Assembly (NCBI RefSeq): GCF_013426205.1
Contig: NC_089426.1
Span: forward strand, 2,480,001 to 2,544,000
DNA length: 64,000 nucleotides
DNA from: Metarhizium brunneum
Taxonomy: Eukaryota; Ascomycota; Sordariomycetes; Hypocreales; Clavicipitaceae
Direction: 5' to 3'
Part shown: positions 30,427-43,024 of the stretch, in pieces
Layout of the letters: each line of letters starts with the position of its first letter
How positions within the stretch are numbered: position 1 is the first letter of the stretch
Position numbers and translations under genes: made by a program
The notes under the pieces: generated by a model
Seen by the model: only the letters and a program-made list of their open reading frames with translations
Told to the model about the DNA's origin: nothing
Databases searched by the model: none

Positions 30427-32002
30427 ATGACTACGGCTGCCCAGCAGCACCAGCAGCTACAGAATCAACAGGCTGCCGAGACTTTCGATCCTGATGAAGT
30501 TCTTCTACGAGGCAGTCCTCTCATGAAAGCGCTGCACCCGAAGCTCGAGCTCTCCCCCAGTCCGCCCCCGGACATTCCTCCCGCACAAGTCAGTCTTAGT
30601 CCTCCTCCCATCGACGGCTTTCCAAGGTCTAATCGCCCAAAGATTCGCCCCAGCTCCGGGGATGCCGTTCTCGTGGCATATCTCGATAACGGTCGTCGCC
30701 CAGAGATTGCTCGTGCCGCTGGCTATCGAGCGCTTCCTGGCGCCGACGAGGAGGAAGAAGACGGCCTCCTTGGAGACCCTTCTTCCCCGAGACGAGTTGG
30801 AGAATCGCCAGTATATGCTCGAGCTAGCGGTAGCGTACCGCAGTCTCTGGGTGCCATGACAAGTCCCAGACTCCAGCATCTTGCGGCCGATGCTCTTCAG
30901 GCCGTCACAACAGATCCCGTGCGTGCCTCCGTCCCAAGGGAAACTCCAGATATCGCATTTTCAACCCGACACTTATCAATAAGTGATGACCGACCACACA
31001 ACACCACATATCATTTGGCCTCTAGGGATGCATCGAAACAAAACGCAACAACTAACAACGCAAACAAATCTCCCATCACCATGCTCACACCAGCTAGCGG
31101 CGGCTTGCCACCTCTACAGATGGATTCCCCAAAATCCGAATGCAATGGTCATATTCTCCCATCCATACGGTCTACACTTGGCGATATCAATCGCATCCCC
31201 TCCGAGCCGCCAACCCCAGCCGACAAGGATATGCCGACTCTGCACGGATCTAGCGCTCACTTCTCCCGATCCCCCCCAGGGACTATGCGACGCCTGCCCC
31301 CGATGTCCGCACCACACGTTTCTCCTCCCATCTCTCCGAATGAGCCTTACCAACTCAGCCTGCCGTCACCAAGGTCTTTGCCTGCATCCAGTCCGTACAG
31401 TGGTTACACTTCCAACGGCCTTAACCATCGACCAAATACAGAGTATGTGCCAAGTGCTTGTGGTGAAACACCTAGCACCGACCAATCTGCCCTTACGCCA
31501 TCCACGACTACTTCCGTGGTGGATCGAATGAGCATTGACGGTATAACCAATCCACCTGTTGGATTATATGCTTGCAACTTTGCGGGATGCACCGCGCAGC
31601 CATTTCAAACTCAATATTTGCTCAACTCTCATGCTAATGTACATTCATCGGCTCGCCCACATTATTGCCCTGTCCAAGGATGTCCTCGGAGTGAGGGCGG
31701 CAAAGGGTTTAAGCGAAAAAACGAAATGATACGGCACGGCTTAGTCCACGATTCACCGGGCTATGTCTGCCCGTTCTGTCCCGAACGGGAACATAAGTAC
31801 CCGCGACCTGATAATTTACAACGGTACGGTACTTTCAACTTACCAAAGTATGAGGAGACAATACTAATGTAGTCTACATTGTAGACATGTGCGGGTCCAC
31901 CATGTTGACAAGGACAAAGATGATCCAATGCTTCGAGAGGTGTTATCTCAGCGGCCTGACGGGCCAAACCGTGGTAGGAGAAGGCGGGGGACTGCGTCTT
32001 AG
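30427..32002 (+). CDS. C2H2 zinc-finger transcription factor
   Basis: Two exons, 30427..31823 and 31885..32002, give 504 residues. The first 375 residues are Ser/Pro-rich and disordered with an acidic run (GADEEEEDG). The DNA-binding region at about 380-475 has three zinc fingers. Finger one starts YACNFAGCTAQPF; finger two is HYCPVQGCPRSEGG leading into FKRKNEMIRHGLVH; finger three is YVCPFCPEREHKYPRPDNLQ and is completed as RHVRVHH by the splice (CG|A). A conserved tail, DPMLREVLSQRPDGPNRGRR, follows. I recognise this as a conserved filamentous-ascomycete factor but cannot name the gene with confidence. The first exon is preceded by a long pyrimidine-rich leader. Confidence 0.88.
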
Positions 32003-32774
32003 TGTTGGCTTGCGGTCAAACCGAGGCTTCGGACCGTGGTGCAATGCAGCAGAGCCAGCCGCCAAAATTTATTTGTTTATGAGTACACCTGACGATACCA
32101 CCGGAAACCAGGTTTCATTTCACGAGATCCACGAACGTCATTGAGCAATTTGTTTTTCTGACCTTAACTTGCCTTTCTTCTTTTCTCGGCTGGTGAACGA
32201 GCTCCCAGGCTTGCGCTCAAGACTTGTAGTCCAGCTTTAGGCCACAGGGACGGCATTGCATTTGATAAGCTATGCTCCGAAACGCATCACCTCGTTCTGA
32301 CGGGGAAATCATTTGTTCCTCACGGTTTTGACTCTATCTTTTCCGTTCTTCATTTTAATTTCCTCGAAGACATGCTCGGCGTTGAGGCTTTATATATACC
32401 AGGCTAAACATACCATTTGTCTTTATTCATGACGATTCTGTCCCACATATCCTGTGGGAGTCCACAATTATTCTTTAGGGGTCCACAAGCGTCTGAGCTG
32501 CTTCATATATATAATGCATATATATGCATGCATGTATTTATTAATTTGGATTTTCGGGTCTTCTTTCTTTTGAGAACTCGCAATGTTACCAACAGAAACA
32601 ACTGGCATCAAAGGATTCAGGCGTTAGAAAGGGTATGGCGAGCACTCCCTTGGTTACAGTGCCGTGGGACGGTTAGAGGATTTACAAAACGGATTTCCCT
32701 TCAGCTACATCTTTTATGGTATATACGCCACGGCATGTGAGAATGCGCCAGTCTATTCAACTGAACAGCACCAT
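32003..32774. other. convergent 3' regions, C2H2 gene / palB
   Basis: About 770 bp between two stop codons, AT-rich around 32500-32530 (ATATATAATGCATATATATG). No gene or RNA was recognised. Confidence 0.4.
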
Positions 32775-35682
32775 TCACACTGATTCCCAGCTGCCAATCC
32801 GTACAGGCGAGTCACTAAGAATCTCTCCATCGATTGCCAGCGCTGCGCCATGGGACCCCATACTTTCGATTAGTATCCACAGCCCGTCTTTTCGTATGCG
32901 CTTAGGCTCCATGTCAAACTGGGGGGTGCGTACCGTACTCCCGGGATCTTGGAATTCGTTGTCACCAGAGACTGCTATTGTGACTTGTTCTGGTCCCCAG
33001 CCGTGAACGACTGACACACGAACCACCTGGGACGATGGTGGCTGCATCTTGCTACCAAGTTGTGACGTAGCACTACTGTGTAGAGACACGCTTGCGCTGG
33101 TTAACCAAGACACGTCAACTGGTATACGAAATCGCTCATCTCCTTCCGCTAAGTGAACATGTGGTAACTTCGTCAGGAGCCTACCCGCACCGTCCGCCGG
33201 TACAGGAGCAATAGTGGTCGGTACCATTGACGAGACTCGCACAGAAAAGTTGCCCAGCTGGGCCGCCTCAAAAGTAGAACACACAAGAGTATAAACTCCT
33301 GGCTCGAGCATCGCAATATCTGCCACAGCACACCCACGACGATATTCCCCGGAGGAAGCTACCAAATCTTTTACCCTCACAGCTGTTACCCGACGGCCCT
33401 GCGCCCATATAAGATCCACATGAACGTGAATGTCGCTGGCATCGGCGCAGAGGAGGATAGAAACCGGACTTGGACTTTCAACGGAGAGTCTATACTGAGG
33501 ATTTTGAAAGAAGGTTCCACATGATGCATTGCCACCGGCGGTTCTCCTCGTCCAGGCTCCAAGCTGCTCTGTGAACTGTGACATGCTCTCTAAAGCCTCT
33601 TTCACCTCAAGCGGGCTGTGCGAAAATAGAGACATTGTAAAATTATAACGAGGCAAAGGGAGCTCGTGTTGATCAACCACGATTGTGTACGGCTGTCCAG
33701 GTCTTGTATCGAGGCGGGCTAGCGTTTGATGCGAGTCGACGTACGGACCCCGGTAAATTTCGCCGCCACAAATTTGAAGCTTTTGCCCACCATTCTCGAA
33801 GACTGATATGCTCATGAAACCGAGTCGGCGGGCCGCAGCAGCCATCGAGTCTCGCCTCTCACGAGCGATATCCAGCTCAGCATCGACGAAGTGGCGACTG
33901 ACAAGGATCCAAATGGTACCAGCACTCGGTGAGGTGACGGAAAATTGGGGGTTTCTGGACAACGATGCGCTGTATACCTTGGCGGGGAGTTCCCATGAAA
34001 AGTGGTGGTCCTTGCGATAGGCAAATAATGCTGGGTTCCAGTTGAGATACATGGATTCAAAGTGCTGCGCAACATCCTCGAAAGCCACCCACAGCCTGCT
34101 ACTAGAATTTGGATCATGTGCCAGCCTTTCTGTTGATAGGCCGGTGTTAGGCGACTTGATGAGAGTGGAAGATGCAGAGCCTAGCCACCCCAGCGCTGTC
34201 ATAGATGGGGCGTCACACCAAGGATTTTTAATCAATAGTCGCCGACTGGAGCCAGAGGTGTCAAGGTTCTCGACGGCATAGTCATGTTCCCCGATCAAGC
34301 CCATTACCTCCTCCTCCTCGGCTGATACCCGACCAGTCCCCAGAGTTATCACCACGTCTCCCGACTTGTGAGCGGCTTGTATTCGCTCCCAGATGTTCTC
34401 GAGGTCGATGTCCTCTCTTTTCAAGAATTAGTAAACGTATTCACGTAGTAAGTTACCGATTAGTTTGCGTTAACAGGATCATCAGGGTCACCTTTGTAGA
34501 AAGAGTTGCTCCGGGATCCACCCTATGAGAACCCATAAATCTGTGCCTGAATTACTTCCTGGGAAATCGTAGCCGCCTCTGACTTTGAGATATGCTTTCT
34601 CAAGCAGAGCTGGCCACAGGAGATATGGGTTCTGCCTGTCGACCACGAATAATGCCCGGCCTGTTCGGGATGAGGGTAATCTGTCGTCAACTACGACTTT
34701 GCGGGCACACCCGTTGAAGTTCAGCTTCATCACATACTTTCCTGAAGGGGATAGTCTCGGTTTATCGTTTGCAAGATCGTAAGGATGCAGAATTGAAGAA
34801 AGCACCTATCGCCAGCAAAGGTGAAGTTTTATGATTAGCACAGCACATCAGCAAGCATGGTAGCTTCAACCTTCGATGACATTCTTACCGCGTGCTTCCC
34901 CGTCAGTACATTAAAGGCCGCCGAGAGACTAGCCACTACAGAGCAGTCCGTCGTGACGTCTTGCATCAAATCGCTGTGGTTAGAAACCTGCATCATAGCA
35001 TCTTCACAAGCCGCTCTATCAGTTTGTTGAATCAAATTAAATAACCTTTGTGGCCTCACCCACGCCGCAAAGTTGTCGCTTTGATTTGCTGATAAACAGA
35101 AATCCGTATCATCTCTAAAACCAAGGATGGTAGTCAGTCAAGCAGTTACGGTATATCGTGTTGTAGCAACAGAGGTGAACTCACGTAAATGGATACTGGC
35201 CTGGCAAAAGTTCAAACTCGTCCATCCCGGGTCCCTCTTGCCAAATGGGAAAGTCATTTCCATGGAGCTTTGAACCTAGTCGCAAAATGGATGCCGACCT
35301 TGGTTCGGACAGCGATGGCCGCATGGCAGGCAATTCTTCAGGCTTTGCCACTCCACCCAGAGTAGCCTTGAGCCTTTCAGCATATGTAATCATCTCCTGG
35401 CACTTTCGTCGAAAACGAACGGTGTCCGTCTTGCTAGCAGCCTCTCCTGCGGCTCTCATGTATAACTCAGCCGCTTTGATGGCATTGTTCAGCGCATCTT
35501 TGCCTGCTCCTCCAGTCGCTAGAGATTCTGCGGCCTGTCCATGTGATTGAACAAGTTAGTCTTCTCCGACTTGGTTTGGTGTGGTAACGCACGAAAAAAG
35601 CATGACATGCCATCCTGGAACGGGCTTCTAGTTGAGGCGTGCTTTCAACTGAGCAACTACTTACCTGCGCTCTCCTCTCCAT
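32775..35682 (-). CDS. palB: calpain-like cysteine protease PalB/Rim13
   Basis: Five exons, 35682..35665, 35534..35185, 35114..34889, 34805..34492 and 34416..32775, encode 849 residues, near the length of A. nidulans PalB. An N-terminal MIT-like helical region (residues 1-75) precedes the catalytic core. The triad is visible: Cys180 in DVTTDCSVVASL, His347 in LIGEHDYAV and Asn367 in IKNPWCDA. Between them lie RGGYDFPGSNSGTDLW and GWIPEQLFLQ, typical of PalB. The rest is the beta-rich C-terminal C2-like half. Family knowledge: in ambient alkaline pH signalling, PalB acts with PalA and Vps32 at endosomes in the first cleavage of PacC. The first exon codes for only six residues. One GCCAAG hexamer, the PacC core, lies about 60 bp upstream of the start. 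Confidence 0.93.
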
Positions 35683-37081
35683 GCCGAGCCAATGTTTCTT
35701 ACATCAGTTTACCATTGCGCGGGTAGAATACTGACGCGGTTCCTTGGCTTCAAAGGCTCCTCGGGTAGAGTGAAAAACTACAAGCTCCAAGACTGGAAGC
35801 CTAGCCACTTTGTCAAATATTGAAGCATAGGACTTGAGCTAGCGTAGGTCAAGCGGTGCAGAAACAAAGCTTCATGTCACCAGCAAAATGACGGTGATGG
35901 CGGGGCAGATGTAAGTGGGGCAAATTCAAGCTCGCAAGATGTCATCAGTGGAGCTGGCTCATTGCTTCAGCGCAAGTGCACCTGATGGAGGAACTTGCCG
36001 CATCGAAGTGTTACAGTGTTGCGTGTATCTTGATTAGCAATGCGCCGTAAGAATGTGATGATCCTGATATGCCAAACTTTAAAATATCCTGACATGAGTT
36101 TTACTGCAAATTCGAGGCGACAATCAACTAGCATGTTAGTAGTACGTAGTCATCGTTGGGAGGCACGGGACTGCTCAGTGGTGCCTGGTGTATCTACAGG
36201 GCAGACATACCTACCTACTTACCTAGGTACTTACATACTTAAGTCTAAGTAGGTATAGTATGTGAAGTGTTGCGGGTGGTTTCCTCCAAAATCTTCCTGG
36301 TCTGACCAGACCTAGCTCGGTTATTGGTAGCGGATGTTGGGAGGGCAATGCTGGCAGTTGGCACATGTGCAGCTATCAAGGCACGGCTTTTTATCTAGAG
36401 TCTGGTGCGCTTGATCAGACACGCATAAAAGACTGTGCCACGTTTCTCGGCAGGGCACCTGGCTAGCAATTTCACTTGAAGCATGCTTGTATCCCGCCTA
36501 AGCTTCTTGCACACCACAGAATAGTGTTTGCGCAGACCTGAGTGGTCCCAGAGGCTCAAGGTCAGTAACCAACTCCATCGTAAGCACCAAACTGCATCCC
36601 AAGTAACTAATTAATAGGCAGCGCTAGCCTCTAGGCTACGTGAGAACATTGAACCGAGGTTCCGCACCATGCACTTGTGGGCCATCCGGTTTAGTGCCGA
36701 TGCGCTTCACCTGGCACGGGCTTAAAGCCGCAAGACCGAGGTCCAAAGAAACCGCCTCATCCGTCGGCCGGCGAAACGGCTAAGAACAAGATATCATCCC
36801 GGCATAGACGTGTCACTCCATCCACTCCGTCCGGGTAGTGCCGTCAATGGTTTTTCTCGACCAATTCCTCACTGCACAATAATAACGATCCCGACTTCGC
36901 TCGGGTGCCAGTCTCTTGGTATGCTCTGCTATCCCGGTTGCAGTATCACCGACTTCGTCGCAGTGCGCAAAGTGCCAGATTTACTAACTACCTGAGCACC
37001 CAGTCGTCAACTTGTTCAAGATTAACCGAACGACACGACCCAGTCAACGTCAACGTTTTTCCCTTCCAGCGCAATCTCGCC
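35683..37081. promoter_or_regulatory. divergent promoter region, palB / peroxisomal carrier
   Basis: About 1.4 kb between divergent starts. A motif cluster lies at 36208-36256. No gene or tRNA was recognised. Confidence 0.4.
36208..36256. repeat. TACCTACCTACTTACCTAGG motif cluster
   Basis: The cluster contains CCTACTTACCTAGGTACTTA, then CTTAAGTCTAAGTAGGTA, an overall imperfect inverted repeat of the dispersed intergenic family. Confidence 0.6.
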
Positions 37082-38310
37082 ATGGGAGCGCAGTCGAAAC
37101 CCGAGATTTCGGCCTGGGCCCGCGCGTCGGCAGGAGCTACGGGAGCTGTCCTCGCCAACGCCTTGGTATACCCTCTGGATATGTATGCCTGCTCAATTGC
37201 AGCGTGCTGCCTGCTGGCAACAGGGATAATGTTGCTAATTCCAAATTGTTGAGATAGTGTTAAGACCAGGCTTCAAGTGCAAGTTCGCCAAGACAAGACC
37301 TCGTTCGACTCGGACAGTCCGCATTACACATCAACTTGGGATGCAATTTCGCGAATCATGGCAGACGACGGAATTCAGGGCTTGTATGCTGGCATAAATG
37401 GTTCCCTTATCGGTGTCGCATCAACAAACTTTGCATACTTCTATTGGTATACCGTTGCCAGGACCTTGTATGTTAAAACAAACAAGACTCCTGGTCCACC
37501 GCCGTCGATGGCTGTAGAGCTCGCTCTCGGGGCTGTTGCCGGTGCTCTCGCGCAACTCTTCACAATTCCTGTGGCTGTAGTAACAACGCGCCAGCAAACG
37601 GCGCGAGCTGATGAGCGTAAGGGTCTCTTGGCCACAGCTCGAGAAGTTATTGAAGGGCCAGACGGCGTGTCCGGATTATGGCGTGGGCTCAAGGCCAGCT
37701 TGGTGCTCGTTGTCAACCCTGCCATCACATACGGAGCATACGAACGACTCAGGACCGTTTTCTTCGACGGCAAATCCACTTTACGGCCGTGGGAGGCATT
37801 CCGTAGGTAGCCAAATGATTTGTCCGCTCCGCATCTGCACAGTGCTAACCAGCCGATACTCTTTAGTTCTGGGAGCTCTGTCCAAGGCGTTGGCAACCAT
37901 CGCCACCCAGCCTCTGATCGTCGCCAAAGTTGGTCTGCAATCAAAGCCTCCACCGACGAGGAAAGGCAAGCCGTTCAAGAGCTTCATCGAAGTTATGCAG
38001 TTTATCATTGAAAACGAAGGACCTCTTTCACTTTTCAAAGGTATTGGACCTCAGATTTTCAAAGGCTTTCTCGTTCAGGGTATTCTGATGATGACGAAGG
38101 AGAGGTACGTGGACGACACAAATTCGACATTCAACCATTGCAATGAAACATGGAACTAACTAGGAAAACAGGGTGGAGCTCTTATTCGTCTTATTCCTGC
38201 GATACTTGCAATCTCTTCGATCAACTCAGCTACGCAAGGCTTCGGATATTGCATCCTTGGCGGCGCAGCACACTTCTCTTAATGTTTCGAAGCCACTTGC
38301 AACGTCGTAA
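37082..38310 (+). CDS. ANT1: peroxisomal adenine nucleotide carrier (PMP47/Ant1-like)
   Basis: Four exons, 37082..37182, 37258..37802, 37867..38104 and 38172..38310, give 340 residues. The protein is a mitochondrial-carrier-family member with three repeats. The first signature, YPLDIVKTRLQVQ, is created by the first splice (AT|T). The second repeat has FTIPVAVVTTRQQTA and the third TQPLIVAKVGLQSK. The GLYAGINGSLIGVASTNFAY block is characteristic of peroxisomal PMP47/SLC25A17-like carriers. The family brings ATP into peroxisomes for activation of fatty acids, in exchange for AMP. The last exon encodes the C-terminal helix ELLFVLFLRYLQSLR. Confidence 0.88.
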
Positions 38311-38968
38311 CAGATGTGGGAGAGACGACTGTTTAGTCAAAAAACAATCTGGTTTATCGAATCACTGGGTATTTTCTCAGCGCATTTGTACATGTTTAGT
38401 TAGAATTTTTGTCTGAGATGTCTTTGCATTCCACGATATGATACGAAATTTAAGGGTAGATATTATTATTGGCAATCAAAGTGTAGTTGCTGTTGTCGTC
38501 GAGAATCATCTTTGAACGCATAGTGGATTGTGCATTGCGAAGCAATACAAGGCTAAAATAGCGCGGAGAGTTGCGTGCAGTGTCTCGCAATTCGGAATAT
38601 TCAAATCACAAGCTACCGATGATGAAGATCTTGTTTCTCTATTAACAGGAACTTGAGAACACAATTACTACCTACCGAATATCTATCTGGGTAGGCGCCT
38701 CTGCACAATCCGGCTCCAAGGATGCAAAAGGAAACAGATTTAGGTGAAAATATTGGAAGACCAGTCGACTTGTCCTGTTAACACGACAGTGAACCGCCAC
38801 CCAACTTCGTAACATGGAGGTGGAGCCCATGTCCAGGTTTCCATTATGTCAGCGAAGTGGGTCACCAGCAAGTCGTCTAGGGCTTGGAGCATCACACACT
38901 TTTTTTTCGCAACCTGATTTGGAACTATCACGAAGTCATCCTTGACATCAGACATCTGGGAAGCAGCC
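38311..38968. promoter_or_regulatory. intergenic, carrier 3' region and eL29 promoter
   Basis: About 660 bp. The last 230 bp before the eL29 start are open on the other strand (38740-38970) but without recognisable content. An ATGATGA near 38620 lacks a box D partner, so no snoRNA is called. Confidence 0.35.
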
Positions 38969-39333
38969 ATGGCGAGTAAGTAATGCGACAGTTTTTGTCC
39001 TTGGTATACGATTTACTGATACTAGGTGGATAGAGTCAAAGAATTCCTCGCAGCACAATCAGTGGCGCAAGGCCCACCGCAACGGGTTCGCCAAATCTCG
39101 ACAAAAATGTGATTGCAAAATACTGACGGATTGACAGCATCAAGAAGCCCAAGACTTCGAGGTACCCCTCGCTGAAGGGCACAGACCCCAAGTTTCGACG
39201 AAACCACCGCCATGCTCTCCACGGTACCGCTAAAGCATTGGTATGCAATACTTCCCGATATAACGAATCTACAATTCGAAACTGACCAACGGAACAGAAA
39301 GAGGCGAAGGAGGGCAAGCGAGAAGTTGTGTGA
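38969..39333 (+). CDS. RPL29: 60S ribosomal protein eL29
   Basis: Four exons, 38969..38975, 39034..39085, 39138..39240 and 39298..39333, encode 65 residues, the exact fungal eL29 length. The joined protein begins MAKSKNSSQHNQWRKAHRNG, continues IKKPKTSRYPSLKGTDPKF and RRNHRHALHGTAKAL, and ends KEAKEGKREVV. All three splice phases close (A|AG, GG|C, phase 0). The first exon is just seven bases, as often in ribosomal protein genes. Intron 2 uses the donor GTTCGC, an unusual form though still GT with G at position 5. eL29 is a small basic protein of the large subunit. No single frame is long enough to show the gene, and an antisense frame (39036-39539) covers it. Confidence 0.93.
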
Positions 39334-41068
39334 GGATATATGATCACGGCTGGGTTGTTGTGGTTACTGAACGCGAACGTGCTGGATTGCCCCGAGAGGT
39401 CAAGCGGCAGTTGATACAGACATCGAATGGAAATGCTACTGCTCATGCCTATTGTCCATATCAGAGGACGTAGTCGATAAACAAATAAAACTACCATTGC
39501 AGGTCCTCGAGGACGCCATGCAGCTACGTTTGTTTTCACTCATGTTGTCCGGGAAGGTGATTTCGTCTCGCCGGTGTCACTTGGTGGTTATGCATGACAC
39601 GCGAATCTAAGCCTCAATGTATTGGGTCTAGAAGCCTCAGCGATCCTGTTACACTTTTGTAGTGTAGGCGGTTAGCGGTCCTCTCGGCTGAACTTACAAA
39701 CGTGTCCGGAGCCTCAACCAGTCACTCATTAAATAAGTCAAGTTGCTCCAACGGCCAGTATCCCAGTAAAGTCTCGGGCATGAATCTGCGAATACAATCG
39801 GACGCAATGACCCCCCCCTCAAAATAAGTTGTCGCCAGTAATTGTGTCGCGATGAGCAAAACGAGCCTATAGTGGGTCCTACTGCACGCTTGCTGCCTGC
39901 TCTGCGTTTCTTCAACCTCTCATCCTGTCCCTTCTCTATATTTTGCATGCTTCGTAGTCGCAGCAGCACGGGGGGAGCGTTAGGCGGCCCTTTCTATCGC
40001 ATTACAATTGTCTGCTAAGCTTTGGCGATTCTGACCCCATCAATCCATATACGTACGAAACTAAATAAGTGTGCATCAATGCATGCACAGTCTATATCTT
40101 TGTAGGGAGGAGACGAATGCTTTTTTAGATGGTTGCCACATGGGAGGTCAGCACTGTCGTGACATGGAGGCTGAAACAGACAATGGTTGAACTTTGAACA
40201 TGCTAAATATATACTCAGAAAGGCGAGGTAGAATATTAACTCGGACATGTACTGATGGTCCATAAATATGCCAATAGATATGAAATCATCGGTGCTTTTC
40301 CGCTAGATATATTCATATTATGGTCGTTCGTCCCTGGCAGATACACAGCGTATGTATGTATTCGTCTTGTCAATGAAGCTTGGAAAGTATCGCGGTCCAG
40401 CCAATCAACTCCTGTTGAGGCCCCAGATTTCGGGTCCCTCGTTGTTCAGGCCTCTGGCGCCCAGCCCCTCTGCCTGTACATGTGCCTTTCATTACCTAAG
40501 GCGCTTGAGCCCCCATCCAGGGTTTATTGTGCATCAGAGCAGGACTTGGAACCCACCTCAACCAGACGACTGACCAGAGTGCTTCATGCCAGCACTTCCT
40601 TTTCCTGCTACAGCATCACCAACAGGGCTCTGGTCCGCACGCCACGCGGCAGAATCTATCACTTCTTTCACTTTGCCTGCCTGGAAGCAGACGGACACAA
40701 CGTGTATTTCATTAATCACCTGTGGGCACGCCCTTTCTGTTCTTTGTGGTAAGTATCTTTCAGACACTTGCACTGATCGTTCGTCCTGGCCCAACACAAA
40801 CAAAAGGGTTTGCCCTTCTGATCAACTCAACCGTCCCTGGGCATCCTCTTGAAGAAATGAAAGTAACAGATCTTTAGCTCGACCTGTGTTTCTTCTGCTG
40901 GAACATGCAGTAGCCTGCTCGTTCTTTCTTGTCTAAACTCCTTTGAGGTCAGCCGGTCACTGCAGGAGTCTACGCAAGCTTCTCTCCCCGACCCTGATCC
41001 AAGCCTGATATTCACGCCGGCTCGTTCCATCTTCAAGGCTTATACTCGACGACCCAATAGTTCTCAAC
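39334..41068. promoter_or_regulatory. intergenic, long upstream region of VTS1
   Basis: About 1.7 kb. The last 700 bp are pyrimidine-rich and are probably the VTS1 leader. A 165-codon frame at 40255-40752 has Ser/Pro/Cys-rich content unlike its neighbours and no motif, so it is treated as non-coding. No RNA gene was recognised. Confidence 0.4.
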
Positions 41069-43024
41069 ATGTCTGGTAATAACATCATTGGAAATCGAAA
41101 TAGTACCCCAGAGGCGAATAGTACCTCGACGCTACGCCCACCATCGGCCAGGGCAATTGGCTCAGGAAGCTCCCTTCGAGCCTCTGCCGACATGACTGTC
41201 CTCACAGGTTCATCTTCTGTTAGTCGTATTCGGCCTTCCTCCGATTTCTACGGCCAGGCTCAGCAAGGGCATGGCCAAGGGAACGCGGAAAACGACTCTC
41301 AAGATAAAATCGCACAGCAATGGATTGCCGATATTGACCAATATGAAACAACTTTGGAAGAAATGGCCGCTGCAACTTTAGACCAGGACTTCAAGGATGA
41401 GTTGAGTGCTATAGAGCAGTGGTTTCGGGTCTTGAGCGAGGCGGAGCGGACTGCCGCCTTGTACGCTCTCTTACAACAAACCACTCAAGTACAGATTCGT
41501 TTCTTCATTCAGGTTCTTCAACAGATGGGGAAAAACCACCCTATGTCAGGTGTCTTGTCTCCTGCAAATTTTGACAAAGGTACGCTGCCGCTTTGCCAAC
41601 CTCCGGAAATCTGGCCTCGGTCTCTAATGATTGCAGACCCAATGTCCAATCGCCTCAGCGATGCTATGAACAAGTTAAATGTTGATTCGGCCCGCAACTC
41701 CTTTTCCCGAAACTCAACTATAGCTTCCGCTAAGCGAAACTCCGGCCTTGACCCCTCGACCATTAATGCTATGTTTCCTGACGCTGCGGCAGCGATAGCA
41801 ACAGAGAAAGCAAAATTCACACAGCAAACCGGAAATCCTCCATCCTCGAATCGCAACTCCGCCGCCATCGATACCCGCGTGTCGATCTCGGGTGGACAAG
41901 AAGCCCGTGATGCTAGCGCGCTGAACCCAGCTTCCCCATGGGGTGCCGGCGCTGTAAATGAGCCGTCAACTGCCAAAGGAAATACATCACAGGTGCCAAT
42001 GGGCCAGTTTGTGCAGCCACCGCCTTCGGGGGGCCTTAGGTCCCCACGGCCACAGATGGCCGGTGGTTCTACTATACAAAGCACCACACTTAATGCTCCC
42101 GAGAAGAATCCCTCTGATCTGCCTTTATTATCCCCATATCAGTCGGGTAGCGGAAATTGGGCATCCATGGTGAATACTCCAATGGCGCCGACGTTCAATG
42201 CGGCTACTACCGGTGGCAAGCAAGCCGACATGATGGCAAATGCCACTGTTATGAAACTTGCTGCACTCTCAACCGTCAACAATCGTATTGCCTTGGATGA
42301 CGTACGCAAATACCGCCGTGCCAGATCTAACGATGCGCCCGGTAGCGCCCACGCTCAGGTGTCACCTTCCAGCCAGGCTGTAAACCTGCCGGGTACCAAT
42401 GTAGTGATGATCAATGAGCACGGTCAGGTTTTGAGCCCCGAGCAAGTGCTGGCCATGCAAGCGCAACAGAGTATCGGGCTTGGAGGGCAAAGATCCCGCC
42501 CTAGCTCTCCTGGTTTAGCGATGCATCAGACGTTGGGACCTGTGCCGCATTTTACTTCACCACAACACAACGGTTTTTTGAGCGCCTACGATGGCTCGTC
42601 TGGCCTGTTGGGCACTGGTATCCCAGCCGTAAGTTTAGGTCAGCTAGGTATGACCGGTCACGAAGGCTACTTGTCAGATCATTCCGATATAGTACGGGGT
42701 CGTTCACCTAGAGGTCGACGAGGTAGTTCCAAGGCACCAGAAGATCCGGCCGATCCGACGCTACTGCAGGACATTCCAAGTTGGCTCCGTAGCCTTCGTT
42801 TGCATAAATACACAGAAAACCTAAGAGACATGAAATGGACAGAATTGATTGAACTCGATGATAAGGCGCTAGAGGAACGAGGCGTCAATGCACTAGGTGC
42901 ACGAAGAAAGATGCTCAAGGTCTTTGAGCAAGTTAAAGGTATGTATTTCATCCCCCAGTGATGACTGAACGACTGCGGTGATCTGACGCAAAATGCAGAA
43001 GCAAAAGCCGAAGGCAGGCTATGA
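41069..43024 (+). CDS. VTS1: SAM-domain RNA-binding protein Vts1 (Smaug)
   Basis: Two exons, 41069..42938 and 42999..43024, give 631 residues. A conserved N-terminal block at about 80-170 reads [20 protein letters not shown] and [21 protein letters not shown] long low-complexity Ser/Asn/Pro linker follows. The C-terminal SAM domain at about 566-620 shows [20 protein letters not shown] and [20 protein letters not shown], the RNA-binding type. The last exon adds only EAKAEGRL. Family knowledge: Vts1/Smaug binds CNGG hairpin loops and recruits the CCR4-NOT deadenylase to trigger mRNA decay. The N-terminal block is shared with other fungal Vts1 proteins. Confidence 0.92.

Noticed and set aside
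30427..32002. naming the C2H2 gene as ACE1/SltA
   Set aside because: The finger sequences did not match what I recall of ACE1, so no gene symbol is given.
35743..35748. GCCAAG (PacC core) upstream of palB as evidence for pH feedback
   Set aside because: A single hexamer is expected by chance at this length; it is noted in the gene entry but not claimed as a site.
36053..36095. GTGATGA followed by CTGA near 36055-36090
   Set aside because: The boxes are too close together and the flanks do not pair.
38617..38720. ATGATGA box C candidate between the carrier gene and eL29
   Set aside because: No CTGA follows within about 100 nt and no closing stem was found.
39036..39539. 167-codon open frame on the - strand
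   Set aside because: It is antisense to the eL29 exons, which have a clear family match and closing splice phases. Its own translation has no motif.
40255..40752. 165-codon + frame upstream of VTS1
   Set aside because: The content is Ser/Pro/Cys-rich and unlike a folded protein, overlaps other frames, and sits in the likely VTS1 leader.
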